A stretch of DNA of 64,000 nt from Ampelocalamus luodianensis (lineage: Eukaryota; Streptophyta; Magnoliopsida; Poales; Poaceae), in the NCBI GenBank assembly GCA_036346255.1, contig CM070626.1:12362001-12426000 (forward strand), given 5' to 3'. How positions within the stretch are numbered: position 1 is the stretch's first letter; each line of letters begins with the position of its first letter. Position numbers and translations under genes: made by a program. Below are positions 21,204 to 32,898 of the stretch, in pieces. The notes beneath the pieces are model-generated. The model was not told the DNA's origin and did no database searches. It worked only from the letters and a program-made list of their open reading frames with translations.

Positions 21204-21532
21204 ATGGTTCTAGCGGAAGTGGATCCTCAAACAATCTGGTACTTCAAGCTCCACAGCCAATACGTGAGGATTACATGCAGAATGTTGTTTCTTGCACATC
21301 CAAAAGTCAAGGATTCTCTAGTGTTTTACGAGCGCTCTTTCCTGGAAAAGAAACGAAGGAAGAAATCGATGAGGTATGTCGTCGGGTTTCTATAAGACTT
21401 TATTTTCCTACTACCTCTACATGGATGTTTATCCCAATGATAAGAGAATTAAGTGTTATTGAAGCAGCTTCATGTCTTGTAGGACCCACAGCCAAACAGT
21501 ACAGATGTTGCAGCTGTTGGTTCACAATAAAG
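21204..21532 (+). pseudogene. PEX14: PEX14 (peroxisomal membrane protein) gene fragment
   Basis: One exon-like block reads DGSSGSGSSNNLVLQAPQPI then REDYMQNVV. After a frameshift it reads LAHPKVKDSLVFYERSFLEKK, and after a second shift TKEEIDEV.RRV. A second block at 21483 reads DPQPNSTDVAAVGSQ and then a stop. Together they match the N-terminal PEX5/PEX19-binding domain of plant PEX14, the docking protein for peroxisomal import. Two frameshifts, a destroyed donor (the expected GTAAG after the first block reads ATAAG near 21393) and the loss of the rest show a pseudogene. Retained intron positions suggest it came from DNA-level copying, not from a processed transcript. Confidence 0.8.
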
Positions 21533-22395
21533 TAGTTTAATTTGATTGAACTTGCCCATTGTCTTTTTATCATCTGATGCAAACAAGCTTTTGGTAAAGC
21601 ATCTAAATTGCGATATTCAAGGAGCCTCGAGCGCTGAAAGCAAGCCCTGGCACCTACTGCACAGGCGCAGGGGCAGGGGCAGGGGCAAGCGAAGCACTCC
21701 AACGGGGTGTCGTCGCTGGAGCAGCGACGGTAGGAACGCGAGAGGAAGCAGCAGGAGGAGGACACCCGCACCATGTCCAGGCTTGCGGAGGCCATCCCAG
21801 ACAACAACGTTAGGTTCAGGCTGTTGAAGCAGATTGCGGGTTCAGAGCAACGTCGGGTTCACCTGAACAAATGAAGACTGTGTGATTTTCTAGACCTGCT
21901 CATAATTTGACTTGGAAATTTTTTATGATGTGTTTAATAGAGTATACGAAGTCCTATGAATTTCCCAACCATCCATTCAATGCATTTGTTCGTTCTGACA
22001 AAGTTCCTTTCTTGAAGCAGGTAGCTTTGCCACTCTCTATGTCCACGATTCTCCGGCGCTAACGAGCACGCCGTGATGTATCTGGTGAAGGACATCGGTG
22101 ACACCATTGGCCTCATGGTTGTGGCCCTGGTGCTCCTGGGCACATGTCATGTCGTCCTCGCCGTGTTAGAGCCCCGGGATACGTGTGTTGTACCATCGTT
22201 CAGATAGGCGACGACACGCCGGAGACGCCCAATTTCCTCACCCAGCTCACTCGGGTCACCATCAGCCACTATACTCACTTATCCAATCATGGAAAGCTAA
22301 ATACGTTAATTAGGACTAGAACTTAAGCGGTATGTTAGTGTGATATGGTTTTCGCTCTTTGCACAACTGAAGTTTAACATGTTTGAATACTTTGG
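21533..22395. other. Unassigned sequence with short open frames
   Basis: Contains a GC-rich stretch at 21620-21870 (frame with SRLAEAIPDNNVRFRLLKQ) and another at 22055-22200 (HAVMYLVKDIGDTIGLMVVA), neither of which I can assign. They could be pieces of genes captured together with the PEX14 fragment. Confidence 0.3.
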
Positions 22396-24516
22396 TCAAT
22401 TAGCAAGAACTTCAATTGGTGCATCAGGCTTGTTCACAGTTTTTTGCAGTGCAAGTGTTTTAACTGTCAATTTTTCAAAATTTTCTAATTCTGTCAAAAA
22501 TGGCAAGAAAGAAAATTTAGAAAGGAACAAAATAGAACAAAGGGAAGAGGAAGTCAAGAAGAAGTTCTTACTTTTTAGCTCGAAGTTTTTCTTCTCCAAA
22601 GCAATCAGTCGTTGCGTCAGTTCTCCGACTGCAGCGACGTTCTCAAACATATGATATAGAAAATATATAGCAAACCTCTTTAAGTTTCAAAAACTTCATG
22701 AAATTAATGTAATAGTGGTCGTAAGGAATTTACCTGGATCGCTTTGTCCGCATACTGGGAGTAAAAAAGACCCAGAGTATGTCTGTGATTGACAATCTAC
22801 GATCTTCTTCCAAGCCTCATCGAGTTTTTTTTATTATCAAGGTCCCGAGACTGATTAGGAATGTCATGGAAGCGAGGAGACCTCCTAACCGAATGACTCC
22901 CCTCCAACAGGTCAATCACCTCAACCATTTCAGTCCCAGTAGTGAGCAGAACCTACTGGGACTTGTCTTCTACAGCCACCTCAAAGGTGCAATCGGAGCC
23001 GCCACAAACTCCTAAGCAGGTATTGGTGTTTCCACCTGCTCAGGGGCTGGTTTGATCGCCATTTCCTTAGGAATTTCCTCCTAAGGGGTGCTCTAATCAG
23101 AGACGATCGGAATACCAGAGGATCTATCAAAGTAGAAGAAAGGAAAATTAGATTTTCAAAATACCAGAACATTAAAGGTATATATTTACGTAAGTTTCTT
23201 TCATGCAAACATACCTAGTTTTCTTGGTCCTGATCTTGAAACGCCCTAGAGCAAAGTCCAGAGTGCTTGCCTTCCTCTTCTTCTCAATCGATTTCATCGG
23301 TTCTGACCCGGTAGGGCTGGTTAGACCCCTCACATCCTCCAACTGGAGGTCGGAAGAAATCTCCCCGACCACTTGGTCGGAGAGAAGTCCCCTGACCATC
23401 TGGTCGGAGAAGGTGGTTTTGTCGAAATCTGGAGTAACTACTTCAGGAGATATTGTTTGGTTGTGTGCGACCATTCTGGGGCATACGACCTCCGGACCTT
23501 CAATCTACGGGTTCTCCTTCCCTCCCTCCTAAGTTACAAATTAAAGTTTGATTAGGCGACGAAATTTCTCATCTAAAGATGTACATTTCTTTTTCGGTGT
23601 TACTTTTACCTCCGAAGGACCATTATCCTGAGTGGTCGACGGGGAGGAATCAGTTGGAGCAACGATTGAAGTAGAGCCCTCATCGGACTCTTTAATCTTC
23701 AATCCGACAGCCTCCATATCAAAGCAGTATTATATATCGATCGGAAAAATACATAAACGATGAAGAAAAATTGTCATTTACCTTGAGTATTTCTATTCTC
23801 TCTTCCATGGAGAGAACAACCAAGATCTGAGGGATATCTACCTTATCACCAGGCTCCTCAGCACATATCATTTTGACCCGCTCTCTGATTTTCTCAGAGG
23901 AAAGGGCTTCAAAAGAATAAAAAAAAATACTTCAAAGTTACAAAATAATCAACTAAATAAACCATTCTGGTAGAGATTTTTTAGGACTTACATTCCCTGA
24001 AATCCTTGGTCGCATCATCATGACCAATGTACCAAAGCATGGTATGCTCTCGGAGCTTTAGGGGACTTATCTGGTGCGTGGTGAAATCCTTCACCACGTG
24101 CTAAGAAGTCAGCCCCTTAACGAGCACTCCCGAGCTGACACCGCCAACTTCCCCGATCTTGCTATCTTGTAAAAATACCTGAAGACCTTCAGATTCGGCG
24201 GAATCCCTAGGTACGCCTTGCACAAGTAGATGAAGATGTTAAGGTTGGCGATCAAGTTAGGAGTCATATTCACAAGTTCGACTCTATAGTACTCAAGGAC
24301 CTTGGAGATGAATGAGTGAGCTGGCGACATAAATCCACACTCGATATACGCGAGGAAAATAGGAATTTCCCCCTCATTACCACTCAGATAATGCTCCCCA
24401 ACCACAGATCTCCAAGATATCATATTCATGTCGGGAAGCATCCCGTTCTTCTCCAAGGCTTCAAGTTTCCTCTTGCTCAGATCCAAGGCCAACCAGTGGG
24501 TTATTGAGTCCGACAT
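22396..24516 (-). pseudogene. Antisense gene with putative gypsy-type transposon domain (PF04195-like)
   Basis: Minus-strand gene. The first exon from ATG 24516 reads MSDSITHWLALDLSKR..., with NIFIYLCKAYLGIPPNLKVFRYFY matching the plant 'putative gypsy-type transposon' family. The next blocks sit between plausible splice sites: HVVKDFTTHQISPLKLREHTMLWYIGHD (~24095-23995), SSEKIRERVKMICAEEPGDKVDIPQILVVLSMEERIEILK (~23905-23782), an acidic serine-rich exon (~23716-23611) and a basic exon ending FKIRTKKT (~23488-23213). The last is a coiled-coil-like end ENVAAVGELTQRLIALEKK (22650-22560). A frameshift near 24130 and a stop near 24108 suggest decay. The function of this family is unknown. Confidence 0.7.
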
Positions 24517-24843
24517 TGTTGATTTTTGGCGAGAGGACGAAAGTAGGTCGGAGGAGATTTTTCAGCAAGAAGATGAAAAGGGATTCAAGTAAAATCTAGG
24601 AGTGTAAAAGCCCTAAAGCCTTGCACAATGGGGATTTTATAGCCGCATTTCCTCAACTGCAAAAGAGAATTGCCCAAAAACCCAACAGGCACAAACCTCT
24701 TCGGTTTTCCAGACAGTTTCTCAACTTTAAAGTGAATATAGACCACCTCGTTATCTACGCCACTAAGACGAGGATTTTTCCTGATATAAATTTCATCGGA
24801 GAAGGGTTCACACTACAAACTCACTTAAAGTTCGGGGGCTAAC

Positions 24844-25531
24844 TGACGAGGATTAAAATATTACTTTAATATTTAGTTAAAGACTACATGTCTTTCATGG
24901 TCATAACCCCTAAAGTTAACGAGCCTTGTGGTTGTGAGAATTCCAGATGTTACGCTATGGGTACCCTGGTCAGACAAGGTTCTGTACCCAATCCCCGACT
25001 ATATGGTTGTTCGTAGAAGCTTTGAACTGACACTTAGACCCGATTCCAAGTATATCTCTCCCATATGATGAATGGAACACATATCTTATATGTTACAAAC
25101 CACACGAGGTTTCATAAGCCCTAAGTCACTGACAATAAGAACTTCATGGTTTTATCTCCCACTGACACTAACCAGTGATTAGTTACTGGCTTACCAAACG
25201 ACAACTGCCTCCGCAACCGGACGTGTCATTTCCAATAGTCATCTTCTTTAGGAGTAACTGTCACATCTTCGCCAGTTATTTAAAGGTGGATGACGAACAA
25301 CCAAGACAATCCAATTCGGAAGATCAACAGGCAATTGGATTTCATTCGAGGCATTAGCATAGCAGTTAATACATTCTGTGTAATTAGGGCTAGTCCATCA
25401 TCTTGTCAAGGGCACCCCTGTAATAGCCAGTTCATTGCAATAAATAGCAGTCTCATTCTCATCCAAAGAATCTTAGTCATTTTTTTCTATTTATTTCGTA
25501 AGATCGGTGACTCGATCGTCGACAACTGTCA
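24844..25531 (+). repeat. Putative LTR of the Tat-like element
   Basis: 688 bp with inverted ends TGAC...GTCA, preceded by a polypurine tract. The mate LTR is not in the window, so this rests on end motifs and context only. Confidence 0.5.
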
Positions 25532-26873
25532 CCCCCTGTATCCTTCAATTTGGGGAAGTCCTTGTGAGCCCCACCTATCATTCACCTAACTTGGCCAACT
25601 TGTCATCTTATGTGGCAAAATAGGCTACACATCACACCACACGGGCAAAACTATTCTGCGAAATCGGGTTAATGTGTTATTTGAACTGGACTGCAAAGTT
25701 CGAGGTGCTAGATATTTAGTTTTATAGTTCGAAGTGTTGGACGGACTTTCAAGCAAAGTTTAGGTTGTTATGTGGATTTTTTTTCCTGTATATAGTAAGT
25801 ACTTAAGTTTCGTACGTTCTCGTGAGTTGAACTCTTCGCACTATGAGTTCTGAAATCAGGTAAAGCATTAATGCCACTTTTAAGCGTCTGTCACATCGCT
25901 TTGTGGTTACTGCTTCAGCGGTACAGGTACTTCTAGTATATTATTATTGCAGATTCTAGAGGGTTTTGAATCAATGGCGACATCGATCCGAGTTCACAAT
26001 GAAAAAAAAAACAATGACCACATAGATCGAGTTCACAATGCAAAAATCAATGGCGCTAAGATATTAATTGTCGGAGCGACAACGCGTAGACTTGTGTTAA
26101 AGAACAAATTCGAAAACACATGGCAAAATACTATTTTGCCTAAAATCAATCGCTATTCGGTATGAGGGTTTGCTATGCGTACATTCCAGGGATTGGGTAA
26201 CCGGTTCAAAAAAATTACTGGGTGGCCGGTAAACGAAAAATTTCAACCTAATTTTTTTTCAGATTTTTTTTAAAAAGATAAAAACAAATTCGAACAAAAT
26301 TAAGCAAATTCAAATTTTTTGGACGAAATTCATCTAAACCGAAAATTTCAGAGCCGATTTATACTTCTACCGGGTGGCCGATAAAGCCGATAGAAACGAT
26401 TATCGACCGATATTTAAATTTCTACATTCACGTATGAACGTAATCAAGCATACACTTGCGTGCGGAGCAGCCGTCTGAATAGTGAATACAGTTGTGTGCA
26501 AAGAACAAGCATTCGTCAAACCATGAAAAGTTCGCTCACCTAATAACTGCTAATCAATTTAAAAAATTTAATTCATTGTATAAAGGAGAAAAAGGGAATT
26601 AGAAAGTGTAGAGAGGAAGCAACTTCTGATCATTTATTACAGTAATAAAATTCGCCTAAAAATTACAACAAATATAATGGAGTGAATCATGAACAAAGTT
26701 GTGCACAAAATAAAGCAAACAAAAATTATCATATAGTATGGAGTGTAACGTAAATTGTTACTGACCGTCTTAATTTTACATTTCCTTGCGTACGTAAATA
26801 CATGCATGTATAACTCATCAAATATTACGAGCAAAGTATATTTGAGCTACGTGCCTCTCCGTCGATCAAGTGA
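25532..26873. other. Intergenic sequence, no gene seen
   Basis: AT-rich. 26190-26410 has repeated phrases (CCGGGTGGCC, CCGGTAAACG, CGATAAAGCCGAT) of repeat character. The right end must hold the 3' end of the GPAT gene. Confidence 0.45.
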
Positions 26874-29105
26874 TCAGTGCAGCAAGAACCCGAGGGCCTC
26901 CTTGACCCGGCGCGGCCATGCTGGCTCCGTCGCCGTCGTCGGCTTGGCGTTGACGATGCCGTCGTTGCCGGCGAGCACGCGGTACTTGTCCTTGCGCGTG
27001 AGGCTGGTGCACTCGAACCCGAGCGTGGCCGCGAGTATCCTCTGCACGTAGTTGGCGACGTCGACGGGGCTCTTCCCCGCCGCGCACGTCGCCTCGGCCG
27101 GGAGCTGGTTCAGGAACGTCACCTCGTAGACCGGCCTTGGGTTCATGAAGAAAAAGATGGGGTCCATGGCCTTCCACCCCCTCGCCGTCGTCGGGTGGAA
27201 GAGCCCGACGCGGTAGTTCATCGCCACGGGCACGATCCGGTCGCTGAGCTCGGCGAAGAGCGCGGAGAACCGGAGCAGGAAGGGCTCCCGGCACGTCGTG
27301 CCCTCGGGGCACACGGCCACGTCGCCCCGCGACAGCTCCGCGCGCATGCGCGCCGCGTCCACGTCCCGGTCGCGCGTCAGCTGCACCGTCGGGATTGGCG
27401 AGAGGATCTCCGAGAGGCGGGAGATGGAGTACGTCACGGCGGCCACGCGGCGGCCGAGGACGGTCGCGAGGATCACCGGGTCCAGGAGCGTCCGGTGCGT
27501 GCAGACGAAGAGGACACCGGAGGGCGAGCCGTCCGCGGCGCTGGCGCTGGCGAGGGGAGGGACACGGCCGTGCGTGATGACGGCGCCACCGAAGTAGGGC
27601 GCGATGCTTGGGGCGATGTGAATGGGAACGAGGATGCCGACGGCGATGCGGACGAAGGCGACTAGCACGCCGAGGGGGAGCCAGAGGAGGATGACGAGGG
27701 ACATGAGCGGCGAGGGCCGGCACACGAGGCGGCCGTCGTGGAAGATGACCGGCCGGAACGGAGGGCCTTTGGGTTGCCCCGCCATGTCGTCCACGGAGAA
27801 CGGCGGCTGTAGTTGCTCCTGCACGCACGTACATACATACATGTTCAGATGGAAGTTACCCCTGATTAATACTAGCGTCATTCTGTATATTTTTCCATTC
27901 TAAATTGGTACTAGTACTCAATCGTTCTGCTAAATTAGTGTCGTTTTTTCTTTAAAAAATCGTGTTTTTAAGTAACAAAATATCAGTGTTTTTTTTTTGG
28001 AATTCTTTCCCTGTATTACAAGTTGCATGCTATGGATTTCGTTACGAAGGAAGTATCTCGAATTAATATGCTACGACTCTTGTGGCTGTTGGCTCACATG
28101 CATAAATGCGGCAAAATCTAAATAATTAAGGGAATGAGATGTGGCTATGGTTCATCTTTGTCCTTATTCCATCTGAGATATTCCAATGAACAGTACTTCG
28201 CATGGACAAGCACCTCTACTATACATGCATAAATGGTGCAAATTAATTCCGCTACTGTATTATACTGTTTCATTGAAATTTCGAACTACTAAGAATTAAG
28301 TAATCTTATCCTATCCTAGAAATATTAAAGAAACGCGTTATAATCAAACAATATGTCTTAGACAATTAATGTAATTGGTCACGGAAAGCTAGGGGTTGGC
28401 TGGATGAGTTTTGAGCGGTGGAATGCGAGGTGCACGACACGCACGCACAGATGAAAACACCCTAGTTTTTTTAAAAGACAATTTGAAAAGTTAAACTATC
28501 TTTAAGTAACGCACCTTGCAGAAGGGCAAGAAGGACCGCGCTCTCTCTGACCGGCCCAGCCCGAGGTCCGGCCGGTCGCCGTCGGAGAACAGTGCGCGCA
28601 CGCGGTCAGCGACTGCCTCCTCGCCGCCAACCCTGATGACGCCGGTGTATCGCCTGAGCCGGCTGTACTCGAGCTCGCTCCCGACCACCTCGTGCGCGCC
28701 GAGGTGCTCCCTGGCGAACGGCTCCACCATCACCCGGGGCATGCGGGTCACGACGACGCGCCTCCCGCCGCATGCCCCGAACGCCGCCCACGCCGCCATG
28801 TCGACGTCGTCGGCCATGAACTTGGGCAGCACGGCGCGCGCCACGGCCTCGACCTCTGCCCGCGGCACCCCGACCGTGGCCACGAACGCGGCCGCGCGCA
28901 GCGCCAGGTCCCCGCGCCCCAGCAGCTCCAGCGCCCGCAGCGCCGGCCACAGCGCCAGCAGCGCCGCGAACCGCGGCAGCCCCGACGCCTCGAACGCCAC
29001 GAGCATGAAGTACGAGAACGTGCCCGCGTCCCGCAGCAGCGTGCCCTCCAGCTCCGCCGCCACGGAGCACCGCGCTTGCGCCGCCGCCGCAAACATGCTC
29101 ACCAT
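26874..29105 (-). CDS. sn-Glycerol-3-phosphate acyltransferase (plant GPAT family)
   Basis: Two exons, 29105-28515 (197 codons) and 27818-26874, in phase, give 511 residues. The N-terminal half is the HAD-like domain of land-plant GPATs. Its first motif reads ELEGTLL in place of DxDGTLL, so phosphatase activity is not expected. A hydrophobic region follows (~residues 235-270). The acyltransferase motifs are HRTLLD (305-310), PEGTTCREP (368-376) and IVPVAMN (392-398). Such enzymes acylate glycerol-3-phosphate at the ER for extracellular lipids (cutin, suberin, pollen wall) rather than membrane lipids. The degenerate HAD motif favours the GPAT1/2/3/5-like groups, some of which act in the anther tapetum; which one is unresolved. 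Exon 1 and intron position are typical. A tandem repeat lies in its upstream region. Confidence 0.93.
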
Positions 29106-29279
29106 CGACCGTCCTTACCGAGCTGCGCGCGCCTCGTGTAACAAGCACTCGAGACGGCGTGAAGTGACCGATGAACTCAAGCAAGAAACCAAGCAAGGGG
29201 ATATAGGCGTGGCGGAAGAGGTGGGCAGCGTTTGGCTTGACCGCTAGTGCATGGCGTTCGACGGTTCGGGTGAGCGACC

Positions 29280-29525
29280 TGCAACAACCGCGGCGCGCGC
29301 GAGCTACCTGGGAGGTGAGGTAACTAAGCGGATCGAGAGGTTGCACGCAAAAAGTGGCTTGCAGCGCGCGATCGCGCGAGGCGATGATCTAACTCTCAAC
29401 CCGCAACCACCGCGGCGCGCGCGAGCTACCTGGGAGGTGAAAGTAACTAAGCGGATCGAGAGGTTGCACCGCTTGCGCTTGCATGCAAAAAGTGGCGTAC
29501 GTGCAGCGCGCGAGGCGATGGCCTA
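29280..29525 (-). repeat. 122-bp tandem duplication upstream of GPAT
   Basis: CCGCGGCGCGCGCGAGCTAC starts at 29288 and again at 29410. The copies continue through GGATCGAGAGGTTGCAC and the GCAGCGCGCGA...GGCGATG part, with small insertions. They lie 180-420 bp ahead of the GPAT start and so within its probable promoter. Confidence 0.9.
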
Positions 29526-30035
29526 ACTCGCAACAAACTGGGTCTTACTAGCTAGGCAGAGGAGTGATCGTTTCTCTTAACTAATAATCGGGCAGGGAGA
29601 TTAAGCGGGATGGTATTGACGCGTACGAGAACGTTCTTCTTAATTACCAAACGTTTACCAACACATCGCAGGCTCGCGCGGCCACCTTTCTTTGTGCTGC
29701 GCGCGGTGTGCGGCAGCGGCAGCGTTTTTTTCCCAGTTGTTGCTCTCAATGGTCAATGCTGACGCTGACAGATATAATTGGTCAATATAGCTCTCTCTGT
29801 CTTGCATACTGTAGTTTTGGAAGATCCTTTGCCTTGTGCTGTAGACTACCTGGCTTGTGTTAGTAACAGTCCCCCATATGCTGCTGCAGTGCTGCCCACG
29901 TGACAAGAAAATGCTCCGCTTTCAATTTGCACTCTCCATTCCTTTGGGTTGACCGCGTCATGGCCTGCGCAACGGGAACACTCTTCACTTCTTCGGTATT
30001 TGCCTTGGAAGAACATCAGCTGCATGCAAATGCAT
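29526..30035. other. Upstream intergenic DNA, no gene seen
   Basis: Mixed composition; short open frames only. No family recognised. Confidence 0.4.
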
Positions 30036-30275
30036 TTGGTCAACGCGACAATAACTGTACGAGAAAAGGGTCGTGTGTGTTGTGCAGATCAGATCGCGAG
30101 CAGTTAACGGTTCAAATAATACGTTCTATGAAGATGTGCAAAAAGAAAATATATATGTATTGGTCAACTACACGACAACAACTGTATAAGAGAAGGTTTG
30201 CATATATGATGTATGCAGCATGTCAGATCAAGCAACTGACGGTTCAAATCATACGTGCTATAAAAAGGTAGAGAT
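30036..30275. repeat. ~124-bp diverged tandem duplication
   Basis: TTGGTCAAC begins at 30036 and again at 30160. Both copies share ACGACAA.AACTGTA, AGATCA and GACGGTTCAAATMATACGT in the same order. Confidence 0.8.
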
Positions 30276-30830
30276 GCCACTAGTATTTCGCAACATCCAG
30301 CTCTTCCTGTAAACTAAATAGCCCACTTGGCAAATGAGAAACGACTTTGTTTTGCCGACTCATCTAAAATCCGAATTCTGTTCTTTTCAGCGTCTTCAAC
30401 CGGCTGCTCTGATTCTTATTTGTTCACATGCCAACATGCTATTCTGAAAAGAACTCGATAGTTATCTGGTCAGCATCTTTATTAGTACTTCATTATTCTG
30501 AAAAACTCGAATTAACTCTTCATGTGGAAACGGAAACACGGGCTGCTGTCTTCCACATTTTCCCCGGGGTAATAACGTTGATTAGTTGACATGAATGAAA
30601 CTAAGAGAGTAGAGGCCACCAAATCGCTTTCTGGGTGTTTTCACACTTTGTTTTCCGGGTTTTGAGCGATTAATTGCTGTCCTGTTGATACACGGAAGCT
30701 TTCGATTTGATCGTTTTTTTTCTGGAGAGGTTGAGTACCACGTCTGGTTTTTTATGGAGATGGAAGAACGGTTTTGGTAATATCTGTGTGAGGGGAAATA
30801 CTCCGCATGTACTGTATTTTACAATTGTCA
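30276..30830. other. Intergenic sequence, no gene seen
   Basis: AT-rich; no conserved frame or clear repeat boundary. Confidence 0.4.
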
Positions 30831-32898
30831 ATTCAGTATAGGCTGCTAGAAGCTTGATAACACTGCAATTAATGCCTATTCTCCGCAAAGGTATGTTTCA
30901 TGTTGGGAAACGCCCATCACGGCTCAAAGTGATGTCCACGTTTACGCACATACGAGTATGCTTTAGTACGAATTTTTGTGAGATTGCAAATTTATCTCTG
31001 ATTTTATATATGCTTTTATGCATATGCTAAGGGGCGCATTTGTGTGCACGCGCATGCGTGGTGGTATGTGTGTGCATGTCTACCTTATAATAAAAAAAGG
31101 TATATTTCATGTTTTTTCCACAAAAAAAAAACACGCGATTTAAGTGGAGCATAGTGCACGTTGCATCCTGCTTTTCCGTTTTGACAACTCTAAATGCGTA
31201 AATAGGAAGCCAAATGTCACTTAAAAAATCGGCAGCCAAATGTTTATGTGGTCCTCATTTAAATTCGGGATTTTTTTGAGATAATATTAATTTAAAAATA
31301 ATTATAAAAATAAATAATCGGATTTTTTTAACAAACTAGGTCCGACAGGAGTATCCTGTCGCCATTCCAATTGGCAATATGGACCTTATAGCCAATTGGA
31401 ATGGAGTGGGAATTTCCTAACACCAGTTCAACTGGTGACAGAAATCTACCCTCTTTTTTGACTATTTGCAAGCACATATTTTGTTGACAAAGCGCAGTGA
31501 TGTTACACCTAGTTTTTCAACAGATCAAAATGATATTACAAATCATTGGACATCACATATTACAACAGGACGAACCTTTCTCGTGGCAGCGACCCCAACG
31601 TCCGCCATGTGGACCGCCTCGAGTGTGGCGATTGGATGAGGTACTCGCAGCGACGTCCGGACTAACGATGTCTTCTTCGTCCTGTGGATTTATCGTAAGG
31701 CATTTTTTGAATGTGTGCCTAGACTCCTACAAACGGAGCACTTCTTCGTATGATGCCCGGTTTCTACTTCGTCCATGTCGTTCCTGATGCATTGTACCTA
31801 TCGTCAGCTAATCTTTCCCTTCAGCCTATCAATATCCGCGACCTAGATAAGTTGTTGTCCTATCAATTCAGTATAGGCTGCTAGAAGCTTGATAATACTG
31901 CAATTAATGCCTATTCTCTGCAAAGGTATGTTTCATGTTGGGAAACACCCATCACGGCTCAAACCTGGTGTCCACATTTACGCACATGCGAGTATGATTC
32001 AGTACAAACTTTGTGAGGTTGCGGATTTATCTCTGATCTTCATACTTTTATGAATATGCTAAGGGGGCGCATTCGCTTGCACGCGCATGCGTGGTGGTAT
32101 GTGTGTCTACCTTATAATAAAAAAAATGTATATTTCATGTTTTTCCCCAAAAAAAAAACACGCGAATTAAGTGGAGCGCACTGTATGTTGCATCCTCCTT
32201 TTCCGTTTTGACAACTCTAAATGCGTAAATAGGAAGCCAAATGTCACTTAAAAAATTGGCAGACAAATGTTTATGTTGCCCTTGTTTAAATTCTGGATTT
32301 TTTGAAATAATATTAATTTAAAAGATAATTAGAAAAATAAATAGTCAGTTTTTTTTTTTTTACAAAACTAGGTCAATGTTGCCATTTGGAATGGCGACAG
32401 ACTCGCTATTCCAATTGGCGACATGGACCTTATTGCCAATTGGAACGGAGTGGGAATTTACTGTCGCCAGTTCAACTGGCGACATGAATGTACCCTCTTT
32501 TTTTACTATTTGCAAGTACATATTTTATTGACAAAGCACAGTGATGTTACACCTAGTTTTTCAATAGATCAACGTGATATTACAAATAATTGAACATCAC
32601 ATATTACAATAGGGCGAACCTTTCCTGTGGCCGCGATCTCAACGTCTGCCATGTGGACCGCCTCGAGTGTGGCGGTCGGATGAGGTCCCCGCAGCGACGT
32701 CTGGACTGACGATGTCTCCTTCGCCCTGTGGGTTTATCGTAGGGCATTTCTTGAATGTGTGCCCAGACTCCCTATAAACAGAGCACTTCTTCATACGACT
32801 CCTGGCTTCTGCTTCGTCTATATCGTTCCTGATGCCATACTTGTCATTGGTCAATCTTTCCCTTCAGCCTATCAATGTCCACGGCCCAGATAAGTTGC
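30831..32898. repeat. ~1.03-kb tandem duplication across a MULE end
   Basis: ATTCAGTATAGGCTGCTAGA starts at 30831 and 31866. The copies stay colinear to about 31864 and 32898. Each holds ~435 bp of host flank, the left MULE end (31268 and 32295), its palindromes and ~450 bp of the MURA 3' region. Small differences throughout show that the duplication is old. Confidence 0.93.
31268..31864 (-). mobile_element. Duplicated terminal fragment of MULE-3
   Basis: Copy of the first ~600 bp of MULE-3: AT-rich end, palindromes (TCGCCATTCCAATTGGCAA and relatives), MURA tail with the zinc-knuckle region. It has only one end, so it arose by tandem duplication and not by its own transposition. Confidence 0.85.

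Larger units (their letters stand above)
22396..25531 (+). mobile_element. 3' part of a Ty3-gypsy (Tat-like) retrotransposon
   Basis: A purine tract (AGTTCGGGGGC, ~24828-24838) sits directly left of a putative LTR that begins TGACGAGG at 24844 and ends ...CAACTGTCA at 25531. To the left lies a spliced antisense gene with the putative gypsy-type transposon domain. No pol or left LTR is visible before 22396, so the element appears truncated on the left. The Tat-like assignment rests on the antisense ORF, which is known next to the 3' LTR in Tat-lineage elements. Confidence 0.55.

Noticed and set aside
26877..27665. Long plus-strand frame of 262 codons
   Set aside because: Shadow of the GC-rich GPAT exon on the other strand; repetitive R/G/A composition and no domain.
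28606..29346. Minus-strand frame of 246 codons over GPAT exon 1
   Set aside because: Shifted frame of the same exon with low-complexity G/A/R; the 29105 frame carries the conserved protein.
31345..32490. CRISPR-like direct repeats
   Set aside because: Repeats are palindromes of variable inner sequence at transposon ends in a plant genome; no constant repeat/spacer pattern.
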